A DNA stretch of 64,000 bases from GCA-2720975 sp964469565 (GTDB lineage Bacteria > Planctomycetota > UBA1135 > GCA-002686595): positions 69,766 to 133,765 of the forward strand of contig CAYXZD010000011.1 in the NCBI GenBank assembly GCA_964469565.1, in the 5' to 3' direction. The notes beneath the pieces are model-generated. The model was not told the origin of the DNA. It did not search any database and was given only the letters and a program-made list of their open reading frames with translations. Of the stretch, positions 1-8,917 are shown one piece after another (the first letter of the stretch is position 1; every line of letters starts with the position of its first letter). A program made the position numbers and the translations under genes.

Positions 1-125
1 AAGCCGTGGATGAGTACTTTGAAGGGTCTGGAGATCCCGTGCTGCTCAGTCGCCTCGACTACACCGGCCGGATCTGCCAGAAGCCCGGTGCCGAGGGCCG
101 TTCAACTCCTACTCTTCCCAGCTGA
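1..125 (+). CDS. C-terminal end of an unidentified protein (partial)
   Basis: The third forward frame is open from the window edge to a TGA at 123-125 and encodes about 40 residues, including AVDEYFEGSGDPVLLSRLDY. Its composition looks like a genuine protein tail, with acidic and hydrophobic residues mixed and no low-complexity sequence. The first frame is also open, to about 130, but reads as a less protein-like string. The gene starts outside the window, so I cannot name a family. It converges on the lipoprotein gene on the other strand, and the two coding ends overlap by about 17 bases. Confidence 0.45.
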   Translation, partial: AVDEYFEGSGDPVLLSRLDYTGRICQKPGAEGRSTPTLPS

Positions 126-3100
126 TTGCTAAGGCAGACAATTCAGGCCCGAGGCCCGAAAAGATGTTGGATTGGAACGTGAGGCGAACCTGGTAGTAGG
201 GTGCGCCGTCCACCGCACTGATACTGTCCTGCCAGTTGTCGTCGTTATTCAGAAAGGTGATTCCGAGGTTGGCCCTATTGCCGCTGTGGTTGGGTTGCCC
301 ATTGGGATTGGGAATGCACGCATCGTTGTAGTGATCGCCGTACAAGTCGAGGGTGGTCGCATCCTCGAGGGGCGCCATCACCGGTGCTCCTGTGCACGCG
401 TCCGTTTGGGGAGCATAGGCACTCATGCCGCGGAAGCCGAGGGTGAGCGACGTTCCCAGCACTTGATCTTCAGAGCGTGGTTCCGTGACGGGCGGGCTGT
501 ACAGGGGCAGAGCGAAGGTTCCACCCGCCAGCGGATCACTCGCAGGGAACCAGAGGGAGTGGCTGCGACTCACGCGCACGACGAAGTCGGCCGCTCCCAT
601 ATACATGACTGGGTCGTTACCTGGCGTGGGGGCACCCGGTGGGTTCGAAAGGGGATTGAACCCCCCGTTGGCTCGCGTCTCCTTGTCGGGGTTGATCTTC
701 TTGGGCTTGCCGTTCTTCTTGATGCCCCCGCTGGTAAATGAACGGAAGTACGGCTGGGGTGCTGCAGCGGAGCCCAGTCCAATCTCTAGGGCGTTCTGCC
801 CCACGGCCCCCTCGTCGGGAAAGCAGCTGAAATCCATCAAGAGCCCGAGGGCAGACGTGCGCGCCTGATTGGCCATGAAGTAGGGATTAGAAGGACGTTG
901 CTTGCCCAAGGCAAAATAGACTTGCCAGAGGTCGAGCCCGCCCCCGCCTTTTGCGCCGCGCTTGCGCAGGGACGTGTCCCGCCAGGTGTAAGTCACCCAA
1001 TCGGTGGGCGATGCATTACGGTTCCAAGGGTAGGGCATGAGTTTAGAACCCGACCCTGACAGCACCATGTCCCCCGGATTGATTTGGTACCCGAGGAAGC
1101 GCGGGTGTACAAGCGCGAGCGGGTCCTCTACGGGGTCTAGCACGTTCTTGCTGTAGAAATTGCTCAGACCGGAACCTCCAAACTGAGGCAAGTTGGTAGA
1201 GGGGTTTTGGTATTCGTCGGGCACAAACGCTGAGTGCGCGAGCTTGATCTCGAATTGTGTAAAGGTGTCGAACACCGCAGCTCCCAAGGCTGGGATCCAA
1301 TAGAGGCCCTCGACGTCCATGTTGAACTTTGATGAGTCGGTGAGGCCGAGCCCAAAGTCGCAATACCGCCAGACCGCCTGACACTTGCTTCCATAATTCG
1401 ATAGTGGCGTCTGCACTCCCAGCGTGAAGTAATTCATTAGCGCTGGAACAGGGTTGGAGCGGTCAACGACTGCGAGATTGCGAACGACGGGTCGAGGCCT
1501 GATCTTCTCCCCAGCAAAGTCATACAGATGTTGCCCCGACCACTCAGGGAGCGGGGCAGACCCGGCACCGAAGGGTGCCTCTTCGTCGACCGATCGAAAG
1601 CGGCTGACTCGACCCCCGTTACGCTCAGGAGGAAAGGTGGGGTCGATGCGTAACTCCACATCGGGGAGGGAGAACGCGAGCGCATTGCCGGACAAGTCGG
1701 TGGGGCTCCAGGCACCCGGGGCCAGGCTCAAAAAATAGGATTCGGCCACACCTACACTGTGGGCCAAGGGAAGATTCGGGGCGTAGGTGAAGCGGCGTAG
1801 GTCCGCGGATTGGCCCATCGCGCCCACGACATATTGGTCGGATGCCAAAGGGGGCGCACCGTCGGGCGGCGTGGGCGAGCGTGTCAGAGTCAGGGAATCG
1901 AAAGCCGTGACTGACTGCGGGTCCATGGCCTCACTGAAGCGCAGTTCCATTGTGGATGCGGGGTGCAGGCCAACGCCCTGGGACTCGGGGTAGCCAGTGG
2001 GCACAGGCAGGATCGAAATGAAGCAAGGCTCGGAACCCTGGTCGTCAATGGGGTCGTAGGGAGCGCGAAACTCTGCTGCTCCCACGCTGGAACTGATCCA
2101 CTCGGCCGGGCCGCTCAGGTCGTCCCAACTAGCAGGGTAGACCAGCAATCGCACCTGTACGTTTTTCAGGATGCCATCATTGACCGGAGCGGGAGGCTGA
2201 GTGATCTCCGCAAAGACACCGCCTTGCACGAGCAGGTCGCCTGCTCCAGGAGTTTGTGAGCAGGAGGTGGAGTCAAAGTCTACGACCGGTACGAGGAACG
2301 AGCGTCCACTGACGTGTTGGACACTGACCGGTAGTTGAACGAATTGTGAGCCGACAATTCGCGGGGCCTGTTGATCCGGGAGAAAGCCGTTGTAAGCATC
2401 GCCGGTGACCTCTTCGTTGCCCCCGGAGCGGGCAGCCCGCACAACGTCAATGGTGGGCGAGTTATAATCGACTGGACCGTTGTTACTGCTCGTGAGCGGG
2501 TGACCCGACACGTTTCTAAGGAGCGCTGTTTGCCCTGTACTTGAGCTGAGAATCGTGGGGATGCGCACCTCGACATTGGCTAAGTTGACATCTAGGGCCG
2601 GCGGTAAACCGAGGGAATTGATCGGCAGCGGGGGGGATGTCGTGAATGATTCCAGTTCGCTGACAGTCATATCCACCAGGATACGGGAGGAATAGAATTG
2701 ACTCCCCACAAGCCCCCCGTGCTGCTGATCGATCAACAGGCGTGCCTCGAAGGGCACGCTGGGCGGAGCGCCGTCGAGGATCTGGACTGTGGTGGTGAGT
2801 AGTGTGGCGGGGTCGAGCAAATCATCGAACTGCAAGAGCATTGTTCCATTGCGTGGAACCATGGAGTAAGTACCTGCGCCCCCTGCGGCTTGGGCGGCGA
2901 TGGGAATCAGGTTGGCCTCTGCTTTCTTGATTAGGGAATAGAATTGGTCGCGCCCGCCGCCTGGGGTCGTGTCGGTGACATCGCGCAAGATGACGAGGTT
3001 TTGTTGTGCCGTAATCGGGTTTGTTCCGAGGCTGAAGTCCTGGCCGTCACTGACCAGAAGGGGGCCGATGAGGAAATCACTGGCCATCGGAACTCGCAAG

Positions 3101-3354
3101 CCAGCTCCATCGAGGCCGAAAACTTCGACCAGCCTGCCGTGGGCGGTGCGTGCGAGGCGCAACTCACTGGCATTGCCCGCACTGTTCGCATCTGAAATGA
3201 AGAACCTTCCGCCGGGCAGTTCAACCACCGTTCCCGGGGGGTGGCTGGCCTGGCGCGTGGAACTGCTGGGGCCAGACCCGCAAGCTCCGAGAAACACCAT
3301 CACCCAGGCCGCGAAGGCATGCTGCAGTGACCGATGCTTGAAGGGAATAGACAC
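109..3354 (-). CDS. Large secreted lipoprotein with Ig-like (SbsA-type) segments
   Basis: This 1081-residue protein starts with a basic n-region, a hydrophobic stretch and a lipobox (VFLGAC, Cys about residue 25). That predicts a lipoprotein exported by Sec and lipidated. At least two segments match the bacterial Ig-like SbsA_Ig style: MLLQFDDLLDPATL near residue 170 and MELRFSEAMDPQSV near 475. Both carry the hallmark F-(S/D)-x-x-(M/L)-D-P pattern of domains seen in cell-surface proteins. The rest is rich in Pro, Gly, Ser and Asp, with no catalytic motif I recognise. It reads leftward and is followed upstream by the two ABC exporter genes after a 55-base gap, so co-transcription is possible but unproven. 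Its role is probably surface-structural or adhesive, by inference only. Confidence 0.75.
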   Translation of the reverse strand: MSIPFKHRSLQHAFAAWVMVFLGACGSGPSSSTRQASHPPGTVVELPGGRFFISDANSAGNASELRLARTAHGRLVEVFGLDGAGLRVPMASDFLIGPLLVSDGQDFSLGTNPITAQQNLVILRDVTDTTPGGGRDQFYSLIKKAEANLIPIAAQAAGGAGTYSMVPRNGTMLLQFDDLLDPATLLTTTVQILDGAPPSVPFEARLLIDQQHGGLVGSQFYSSRILVDMTVSELESFTTSPPLPINSLGLPPALDVNLANVEVRIPTILSSSTGQTALLRNVSGHPLTSSNNGPVDYNSPTIDVVRAARSGGNEEVTGDAYNGFLPDQQAPRIVGSQFVQLPVSVQHVSGRSFLVPVVDFDSTSCSQTPGAGDLLVQGGVFAEITQPPAPVNDGILKNVQVRLLVYPASWDDLSGPAEWISSSVGAAEFRAPYDPIDDQGSEPCFISILPVPTGYPESQGVGLHPASTMELRFSEAMDPQSVTAFDSLTLTRSPTPPDGAPPLASDQYVVGAMGQSADLRRFTYAPNLPLAHSVGVAESYFLSLAPGAWSPTDLSGNALAFSLPDVELRIDPTFPPERNGGRVSRFRSVDEEAPFGAGSAPLPEWSGQHLYDFAGEKIRPRPVVRNLAVVDRSNPVPALMNYFTLGVQTPLSNYGSKCQAVWRYCDFGLGLTDSSKFNMDVEGLYWIPALGAAVFDTFTQFEIKLAHSAFVPDEYQNPSTNLPQFGGSGLSNFYSKNVLDPVEDPLALVHPRFLGYQINPGDMVLSGSGSKLMPYPWNRNASPTDWVTYTWRDTSLRKRGAKGGGGLDLWQVYFALGKQRPSNPYFMANQARTSALGLLMDFSCFPDEGAVGQNALEIGLGSAAAPQPYFRSFTSGGIKKNGKPKKINPDKETRANGGFNPLSNPPGAPTPGNDPVMYMGAADFVVRVSRSHSLWFPASDPLAGGTFALPLYSPPVTEPRSEDQVLGTSLTLGFRGMSAYAPQTDACTGAPVMAPLEDATTLDLYGDHYNDACIPNPNGQPNHSGNRANLGITFLNNDDNWQDSISAVDGAPYYQVRLTFQSNIFSGLGPELSALAISWEE

Positions 3355-3409
3355 AGTGAAGAAGCGGGGACTCAGGGGGCTCCTATCCTAACAAAGTGCC
3401 CTTGGATCC

Positions 3410-5245
3410 CTAAGATCCGGGTTCCAACTCGAATTGGAGGCGATGCAAGCGGGCATAGTGGCCGCCTGCTCCGAGGAGTTCTGCGTGGGTTCCCCGCTCA
3501 ACGATGTGTCCCCGCTCCATGACGAGAATCAGATCTGCATCTTGGATTGTTGAGAGACGGTGAGCGACGACAAGTGCGCTGCGACCTCGGAGTAAGGAGC
3601 TGGTGGCCTTTTCAATCTGCCGTTCGGTGGCAGAGTCCACGCTTGCCGTGGCCTCGTCGAGGATGATGATCTCGGGGCGGCCAGCCAGGGCGCGGGCGAT
3701 GGCGAGGAGTTGTCGTTCTCCCGTTGAAAAAGTCGCGCCCCTCTCAGCTACGGCGGCATCGAGCCCGCCATCTAGGCCCATGACAAACTCTCGCGCCCCG
3801 CTAGCGTCGAGGGCTTCTAGGAGATCGGGTTCGGTAACGTCTTCGCGTCCCATCACCAGGTTGTCGCGCACGCTGCCGCTGAACAGGAAGTCCTCTTGCA
3901 GTACGATGCCAAATGGCTGCCGCATGGCAGTTTGCTTGAGCTGGGTGAGGTCGATCCCGCCAAGGGAGACTACGCCTGCTGTCGGGTCGTAGAATCGCAG
4001 TGCAAGGTTGACCAGAGTCGACTTGCCCGCACCTGTTGCACCCACAACCGCAACCGTCTGGCCCGGAGCGACCTCGAAAGTGACATCAGACACCACCTCC
4101 GTGCCCCTCACATAGGAAAAGCCCACCTCTTGAAAGGTGATGCTGGGTGGAGTGTTGTTCCCCTCGGGGAGCAGGACAGGATCCTTGGCCGTCGACAATT
4201 TCTTCGGCGTGTCGAGTACAGCGAAAATGCGTTCAGCTGAGGCGAAGGCGGACTGCAAGATGTTGTAGCGCTCGCCCAGTTCTCGCACGGGTCGCACGAG
4301 CATACTGAGGAGGAACCAAAACTGGACAAACTGGCCGTAGGTCAGGCGCTGTGCTCCGATGGCCTCGATTCCCACCCACAGGGCCGCGCCCTGAATGAGG
4401 TAGACGGCCAAAGACATGGAAGGATAGAAGAATGCGAATAGGAAAATCGTGCGCCGGTTGGCTTCAAAGTAATCTGCGAGGTGCTCTCCAAAGCGGCGAC
4501 CCACCCGACCTTCGCGGTTGAAGACCTGCACAACGCGAATGCCGGAGAGCACTTCTTGGAGGTAACCATTGAGCCTAGCGAGGCGAGCACGCACGAGTCG
4601 GTGTGCACGCCGAGCACCGCCGCGGAAAGCGATGGAGAGTCCAATCAGGATGGGGGTCATGCACGTCACCACGAGGGCGAGGTCTGCATCAATCGTGAAC
4701 AAGATCACGAGGACCCCCGCTACCTTGATGGCGTCGAATAGCAGGACGACGACTCCAGACGTGAACATCTCGTTCAGGTTCTCAATGTCGGTCGTGACGC
4801 GTGTGACGAGGGCACCCGTGGGCTGCGAGTCAAAGAATGACAGGTCGAGGTGCTGGAGGTGACCGAACACCCGGCAGCGAAGATCGTGGATGACCGCCTG
4901 GCCCGTGCGCGTCAAGGTGGCAACTTCGAAGTAGCGCAAGCCACTCATGACTGCGATCAATGCCGCATACAAGCCTACCCAGCGAGCGAGAGACCCAGCC
5001 AATTGCGTGCGGAGTGAGTCCGCCATGGGCGCGGGGGCTTGGACGGCCGTTTGAATGGGACCGTCGATGGCTCCGCGCCAAATCATCGTCCCGCATAGCT
5101 CTAGTACAAACAAGCCAATGAGCACGCTGAAGCTCTTGAGGAACAACCCCTTGTGCGGGCGTGCAAACTGCAACAGTCGCTTGAACAGTGAGTGGTCCCA
5201 AACCTTGGTGGCGATGACCTCTTCGTCTTCGTCGTTGTGGCTCAT
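3410..5245 (-). CDS. ABC exporter half-transporter, second subunit (permease + ATPase)
   Basis: A 611-residue type-1 ABC exporter half: an N-terminal six-helix membrane domain (about residues 20-320) followed by a nucleotide-binding domain. The NBD has Walker A GATGAGKST, a Walker B with the catalytic glutamate (IIILDEATASVD) and an H-loop in VVAHRLST. The ABC signature is FSTGERQ rather than LSGGQ. I chose the ATG at 5245 (protein beginning MSHNDEDEEV) over a longer open frame because it overlaps the stop of the upstream ABC gene as ATGA, the usual sign of translational coupling. It probably pairs with that protein as a heterodimeric exporter in the inner membrane. The substrate is unknown; lipids, drugs or peptides are all possible for this MdlAB/BmrCD-like group. 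Confidence 0.9.
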   Translation of the reverse strand: MSHNDEDEEVIATKVWDHSLFKRLLQFARPHKGLFLKSFSVLIGLFVLELCGTMIWRGAIDGPIQTAVQAPAPMADSLRTQLAGSLARWVGLYAALIAVMSGLRYFEVATLTRTGQAVIHDLRCRVFGHLQHLDLSFFDSQPTGALVTRVTTDIENLNEMFTSGVVVLLFDAIKVAGVLVILFTIDADLALVVTCMTPILIGLSIAFRGGARRAHRLVRARLARLNGYLQEVLSGIRVVQVFNREGRVGRRFGEHLADYFEANRRTIFLFAFFYPSMSLAVYLIQGAALWVGIEAIGAQRLTYGQFVQFWFLLSMLVRPVRELGERYNILQSAFASAERIFAVLDTPKKLSTAKDPVLLPEGNNTPPSITFQEVGFSYVRGTEVVSDVTFEVAPGQTVAVVGATGAGKSTLVNLALRFYDPTAGVVSLGGIDLTQLKQTAMRQPFGIVLQEDFLFSGSVRDNLVMGREDVTEPDLLEALDASGAREFVMGLDGGLDAAVAERGATFSTGERQLLAIARALAGRPEIIILDEATASVDSATERQIEKATSSLLRGRSALVVAHRLSTIQDADLILVMERGHIVERGTHAELLGAGGHYARLHRLQFELEPGS

Positions 5246-6993
5246 GCACCGCCCTCCAGCTCGCTGCGCAATTGCTGCATGCGCCACGTGTCTCGATACC
5301 AACCGTCTTGAGCCATGAGCTCCGCATGGGTGCCTAGGGCAGCCTGCCTGCCCCGTTCGTCGAGAACGAGGATCTGATCGGCCCGGGCCACTGTGGAGAG
5401 CCGGTGAGCTGCAATCAGTACGGTGCGGCCGCTGGCTTGCCCTTCTAGGTTACCGATGAGTTCCTGTTCCGTGTCGCTGTCCACGGCCGAGAGGCAGTCG
5501 TCGAGAACGAGCACTCGCGGATTCCGCGCAAGGGCTCGTGCGATGCATGTTCGCTGACGCTGTCCGCCTGAAAGGGTGACGCCGCGCTCCCCAACTAGCG
5601 TGTTGACTCCATTCGGGAAGGTCTCCACTTCCTCCGTGAGCACGGCCAACTGAATGAGCTCGGCCAAGCGTTCGTCATGCAAGGGCTCGTCGCTCCCGAG
5701 TTGAATATTCTCGGCGAAGGGCTCCGAGAACAGGAATGAATCCTGTGGTACATAGCCCAAACTTCGTCGCAGACCGCTCAACTCATAGGCGCGTAGATCC
5801 AGCCCATCCAGAGAGACACAACCTTGGCTCGGATCGTGTAGCCGACCTACCATTTCCAGCAGGGTGGTCTTGCCTGAGCCCGTGGGGCCCACGACACCCA
5901 GGGTTGAGCCTGCCTTGACCGTCAGGTTGATTCCGGCCAGCGCGGCACGCACACCGGTTGGGTGCGTGAAATGTAAATCCTTGAACCGGAGATTGCCTTC
6001 GACGCTCCCAGGATCGAGTGCCGTTTCTCCACTTTTGATGGGCGAGGATTGATCCAGTAATTCGCTGACCCGTTCTGCGCTTGCCACCGCGCGTGGGTAC
6101 ATGCCAGCAATCCAGCCCATTGCAATCAGGGGCCAAAAAATCTTCAGGGTCAAGTCGATAAACTTGAATAGGTCCCCAATCGGGAGGGTGCGGTCGATTG
6201 CGGCTAGACCACCGATGAGGAGAATGACCGCAAACGTCAAGTCGAAGGCGGAATGGATGTACGCATGTGTTGTGCCGCGGGCTCGCCCAAGGTTGACCTG
6301 GTTCTTCCGGTTGTCTTGACTGGTGTGGGCAAAGAACTTGGCTTGGTAGGCCTCCCTGTCATAGCCCTTGACGACTCTGATCCCACTAAAGTTCTCTTGG
6401 GCCCGGTGGCTGATGTCGCCGAGACTCTCCTGGACGGCTTGCGAGTGCCGATGCAGACGTGGCGTCAGCAGTTTCATGACGAGGGCCACGCTCAGCAGGG
6501 GGATCACCATGGTTAGGGCCAGGCTGGCGTCAAGGGTGACAAGAATCCCGATGCTGATCGGCACGATGACCAGGGCGCCGGATGTGTACATGAGTCCGGG
6601 GCCGAGAAACATCCGCAAGTTTTCTACGTCGCTCGTCAAACGGCTGACCACATCGCCCGATCGACTGCGGTCATGAGTCGCAAAGTCCAGCGCAGTGAGG
6701 CGTTCGAATAACTCGCGTTTGAGATCGACCTCGACCCGGCGTGAGACCACCACGATGCACCAGCGTTGGAAAAACCTGAAACATGAGTGCAGCAGGGCGG
6801 CCGCAAGCAGCAGGCCGATGATGCGAGGCATGTAGTCTGTCTCTTGGGACTTGGAGACCCTGTCAAGCGCATCGCCGATCAGCAGAGTGATGGCCACATC
6901 GGCCATTTGGGCGGCGGGGATGCTGGCCAGTCCAAACAGCAGAGATCGTTTGTAGCGCAGGAAGCGCTTAAAAAAGGCCCAGAGCAACGGCAT
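5242..6993 (-). CDS. ABC exporter half-transporter, first subunit (permease + ATPase)
   Basis: A 583-residue ABC exporter half with an N-terminal transmembrane domain (about residues 10-310) and a C-terminal ATPase. Visible motifs are Walker A GPTGSGKTT, the canonical signature LSGGQRQR, an H-loop in AAHRLST, and a Walker B ending LVLDDCLSAVD. The residue after the Walker B aspartate is Asp where catalytically competent sites have Glu. Together with the non-consensus signature of its partner, this fits an asymmetric heterodimer with one degenerate ATP site. It is the first gene of a leftward pair and overlaps the next gene by four bases. Its start lies 262 bases from the divergent HAD gene, so the promoter is expected between them. 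Confidence 0.9.
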   Translation of the reverse strand: MPLLWAFFKRFLRYKRSLLFGLASIPAAQMADVAITLLIGDALDRVSKSQETDYMPRIIGLLLAAALLHSCFRFFQRWCIVVVSRRVEVDLKRELFERLTALDFATHDRSRSGDVVSRLTSDVENLRMFLGPGLMYTSGALVIVPISIGILVTLDASLALTMVIPLLSVALVMKLLTPRLHRHSQAVQESLGDISHRAQENFSGIRVVKGYDREAYQAKFFAHTSQDNRKNQVNLGRARGTTHAYIHSAFDLTFAVILLIGGLAAIDRTLPIGDLFKFIDLTLKIFWPLIAMGWIAGMYPRAVASAERVSELLDQSSPIKSGETALDPGSVEGNLRFKDLHFTHPTGVRAALAGINLTVKAGSTLGVVGPTGSGKTTLLEMVGRLHDPSQGCVSLDGLDLRAYELSGLRRSLGYVPQDSFLFSEPFAENIQLGSDEPLHDERLAELIQLAVLTEEVETFPNGVNTLVGERGVTLSGGQRQRTCIARALARNPRVLVLDDCLSAVDSDTEQELIGNLEGQASGRTVLIAAHRLSTVARADQILVLDERGRQAALGTHAELMAQDGWYRDTWRMQQLRSELEGGA

Positions 6994-7148
6994 GAGCGGA
7001 GGATCGTACAGATCCTTGTGGGTGTGGGGTAGAGGCTGGATGGGTGGTCAGGTCATTCGGTGCGGACTTTGTGTACTGACCGTGTAGGGTCTCCTGCATC
7101 GGGACCGGCCCCGCTTCGGTCAGGGAATCCGTTCCGGGAGTTTGGCCC

Positions 7149-7174
7149 CTAACTCGGCCTTCTAACTCGGCCTT
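7149..7174. repeat. 13-bp perfect direct repeat, two tandem copies
   Basis: CTAACTCGGCCTT occurs twice back to back at 7149-7161 and 7162-7174. It lies between the leftward ABC transporter and the rightward HAD fusion gene, about 80 bases before the latter. It could be a binding site or simple slippage; nothing else in this 262-base interval is distinctive. Confidence 0.6.
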
Positions 7175-7255
7175 GGCACTCAGTGGGGGGGGAGGCGAGG
7201 GGTGATGGAGAGCCGAGGCTGTACCCAGGCCCCTGTTGCCGATTAGCCTTACCCC

Positions 7256-8398
7256 ATGTCGCCTCCTGCGCTGTTCTGCTTCAATGCCGTGATCTTCGAT
7301 CTCGACGGAACCTTGGTGGCCACCGACCGCTATTGGCCCGTGGCTGCGCAAGCGGGTGCTCGGCGGGCCTTTCAAGAACTTGGCCTTTCTCGGCCCCTCC
7401 CCAGTGATGCTCAGTGGATGTCCCTCGTGGGCGGCGCCCTCACCGATGGCTTTGCCCGATTGCTTCCGGATCTGACGAGCGGGCAGCGCGAACACGTTCA
7501 GATGCGCTGCGTGGAAGTGGAGCATGAACTCCTTGCCCAGGGGCGAGCAGCCTTCTTGCCGGGGGTCGAGGAGACCTTGGAGCTATTGAGCGCACAGGGC
7601 CTGCGATTGGGAGTGGCCAGCAATTGTTCTGGCCGTTATTTGGATCTCGTCATGGGCGATCTCAAACTCGACCGCTGGATTGACGAGGCTCGTTGCCTTG
7701 ACTCCCCGCGCGTGCGTGACAAGGCCGACATGATTGAGGATCTCCTGGCCGTGTTCGACACGCGCAGCGCCGTCATGGTGGGGGATCGTGAGGGTGATCG
7801 TGATGCGGCCTGGGCCAACGCCCTGCCCCATGTTCACATCAGCGCGGGTTATGCCGCAGGGCGAGAGGAAGTGCGCGCTGAGGCCAACCTAGCCAGTATG
7901 GATGAATTGCCGGCCTTACTCGCCCAGCGTGGAGAGGATCTTGGCCACCTTGCCGACCAGCTCGTGCCCCCCGGGGCCGATTCTGTGGTGATCGGTATAA
8001 GCGGTGATCTGGCCGCTGGTAAGACCCTGTTGGCTTCAGACCTTGCGGCCGTCCTTCGTCAGCGCGGTCAGGCCTGCGAGGTGCTACGGTTGGGTGAGAG
8101 TCTCGGACCTGCCGAATCCCCTGGGGTACGCATCCTCGTAGGGCCGAGGCTCCTCGATCCCAACACGCGGCACCTGTGTCACAAGCACGTGTACCTATCC
8201 GTCCCTGAGACCGTCAGCCTCGAGCGGGTGCGTGGCCGCGATGGGCGCACCCAGGGGCTTGGGCCCGTGGAGCGAGCGGTGCAGGAGACCCTTCCGGATC
8301 AGATCCGATGGAAAGCCCAGCACAGTCCAGAGCGGGTGGCAGACAGGGTGCTCGATGGCCAGAACCCCCTGCGGGTTGGCCAGACCCCTGTTTTCTGA
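7256..8398 (+). CDS. HAD-family phosphatase fused to a uridine-kinase-like P-loop domain
   Basis: 380 residues in two parts. Residues about 8-220 are a HAD-superfamily hydrolase: motif I FDLDGTL with both aspartates, motif II in VASNCSG, a lysine in RVRDKAD, and motif IV MVGDREGDRD. This resembles phosphoglycolate-phosphatase or beta-phosphoglucomutase-type enzymes. After a linker, residues about 240-380 hold a P-loop (GISGDLAAGKT, Walker A) followed by a region resembling the C-terminal half of uridine-kinase-like NTPases (YLSVPETVSLERVRGRD). A phosphatase and a kinase-like domain in one chain suggests a substrate phosphorylated and dephosphorylated by the same protein, but the substrate is unknown. 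No SD sequence is evident, and the start is the first ATG with a complete HAD motif behind it. Confidence 0.75.
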   Translation: MSPPALFCFNAVIFDLDGTLVATDRYWPVAAQAGARRAFQELGLSRPLPSDAQWMSLVGGALTDGFARLLPDLTSGQREHVQMRCVEVEHELLAQGRAAFLPGVEETLELLSAQGLRLGVASNCSGRYLDLVMGDLKLDRWIDEARCLDSPRVRDKADMIEDLLAVFDTRSAVMVGDREGDRDAAWANALPHVHISAGYAAGREEVRAEANLASMDELPALLAQRGEDLGHLADQLVPPGADSVVIGISGDLAAGKTLLASDLAAVLRQRGQACEVLRLGESLGPAESPGVRILVGPRLLDPNTRHLCHKHVYLSVPETVSLERVRGRDGRTQGLGPVERAVQETLPDQIRWKAQHSPERVADRVLDGQNPLRVGQTPVF

Positions 8399-8606
8399 GT
8401 TCCAGATCAGGATGTGCGCTGGCTGGGGTTGTGCCAGCACGGGCATTGGGCGTATCCTCCGGCCCCTCAAGTGTCGAGCGAGGCCCAACTTTGGCCTCCA
8501 TCGTCGCCCGGCCTGCCCGATCAAGTGATGGGTAAGCCCCGCCCCGAAACCTCCTGGCATTCATTTGTCGCCCGGCGCTCCCTTGCGGAGCTCCACGATT
8601 GCACCC

Positions 8607-8849
8607 ATGGATCTGACCCTCCCCCAGCGTCTACAGCAATCCGTCCAGGGATCCTTTCACAAGACCGCGCTCTTGCAGAAGCGTGTGCGTGAGCTGATCC
8701 GTGGCGCAGCTCCCCTGATCGACACGCGCGAGAGCAATCCTATCCGAATTGCGTTCCTCGAAATGGAACGTGGCCTCATCGAGTTGATGCCCGACGAGGA
8801 CGGGGGCGAGCCTAGGACGGATTCGGATTCTACTTCAGGCAGGGACTAG
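8607..8849 (+). CDS. rpoZ: DNA-directed RNA polymerase omega subunit, short form
   Basis: An 80-residue protein whose central part, KRVRELIRGAAPLIDTRES, followed by NPIRIAFLEMERGLIEL, matches the omega (RpoZ) pattern. In that pattern a basic helix leads to a GA.PL motif, then NP(I/V)..A..E...G.I. Omega stabilises the beta' subunit of RNA polymerase. The ATG at 8607 is preferred to an upstream ATG at 8565, because the extra residues (SPGAPLRSSTIAP) do not fit the family and would cross a Pro-rich stretch. It lies just upstream of lpxK with a 68-base gap. The length is at the low end for the family, and the acidic, Ser-rich tail is ordinary. Confidence 0.65.
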   Translation: MDLTLPQRLQQSVQGSFHKTALLQKRVRELIRGAAPLIDTRESNPIRIAFLEMERGLIELMPDEDGGEPRTDSDSTSGRD

Positions 8850-8917
8850 TTTTCGCTCGGATGCATCCCGCACATGCGGAGTTTGCCTATCCGGGGATCC
8901 GTGCTTGAGCTGAGCCC

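Noticed and set aside
172..868. Forward-strand open frames over the lipoprotein gene
   Set aside because: They are antisense to a well-supported lipoprotein and lack family motifs.
7040..7090. GGTCAGGTC, resembling the signal recognition particle RNA core
   Set aside because: The conserved GGAAGCAGCC and the hairpin are absent; nothing else supports it.
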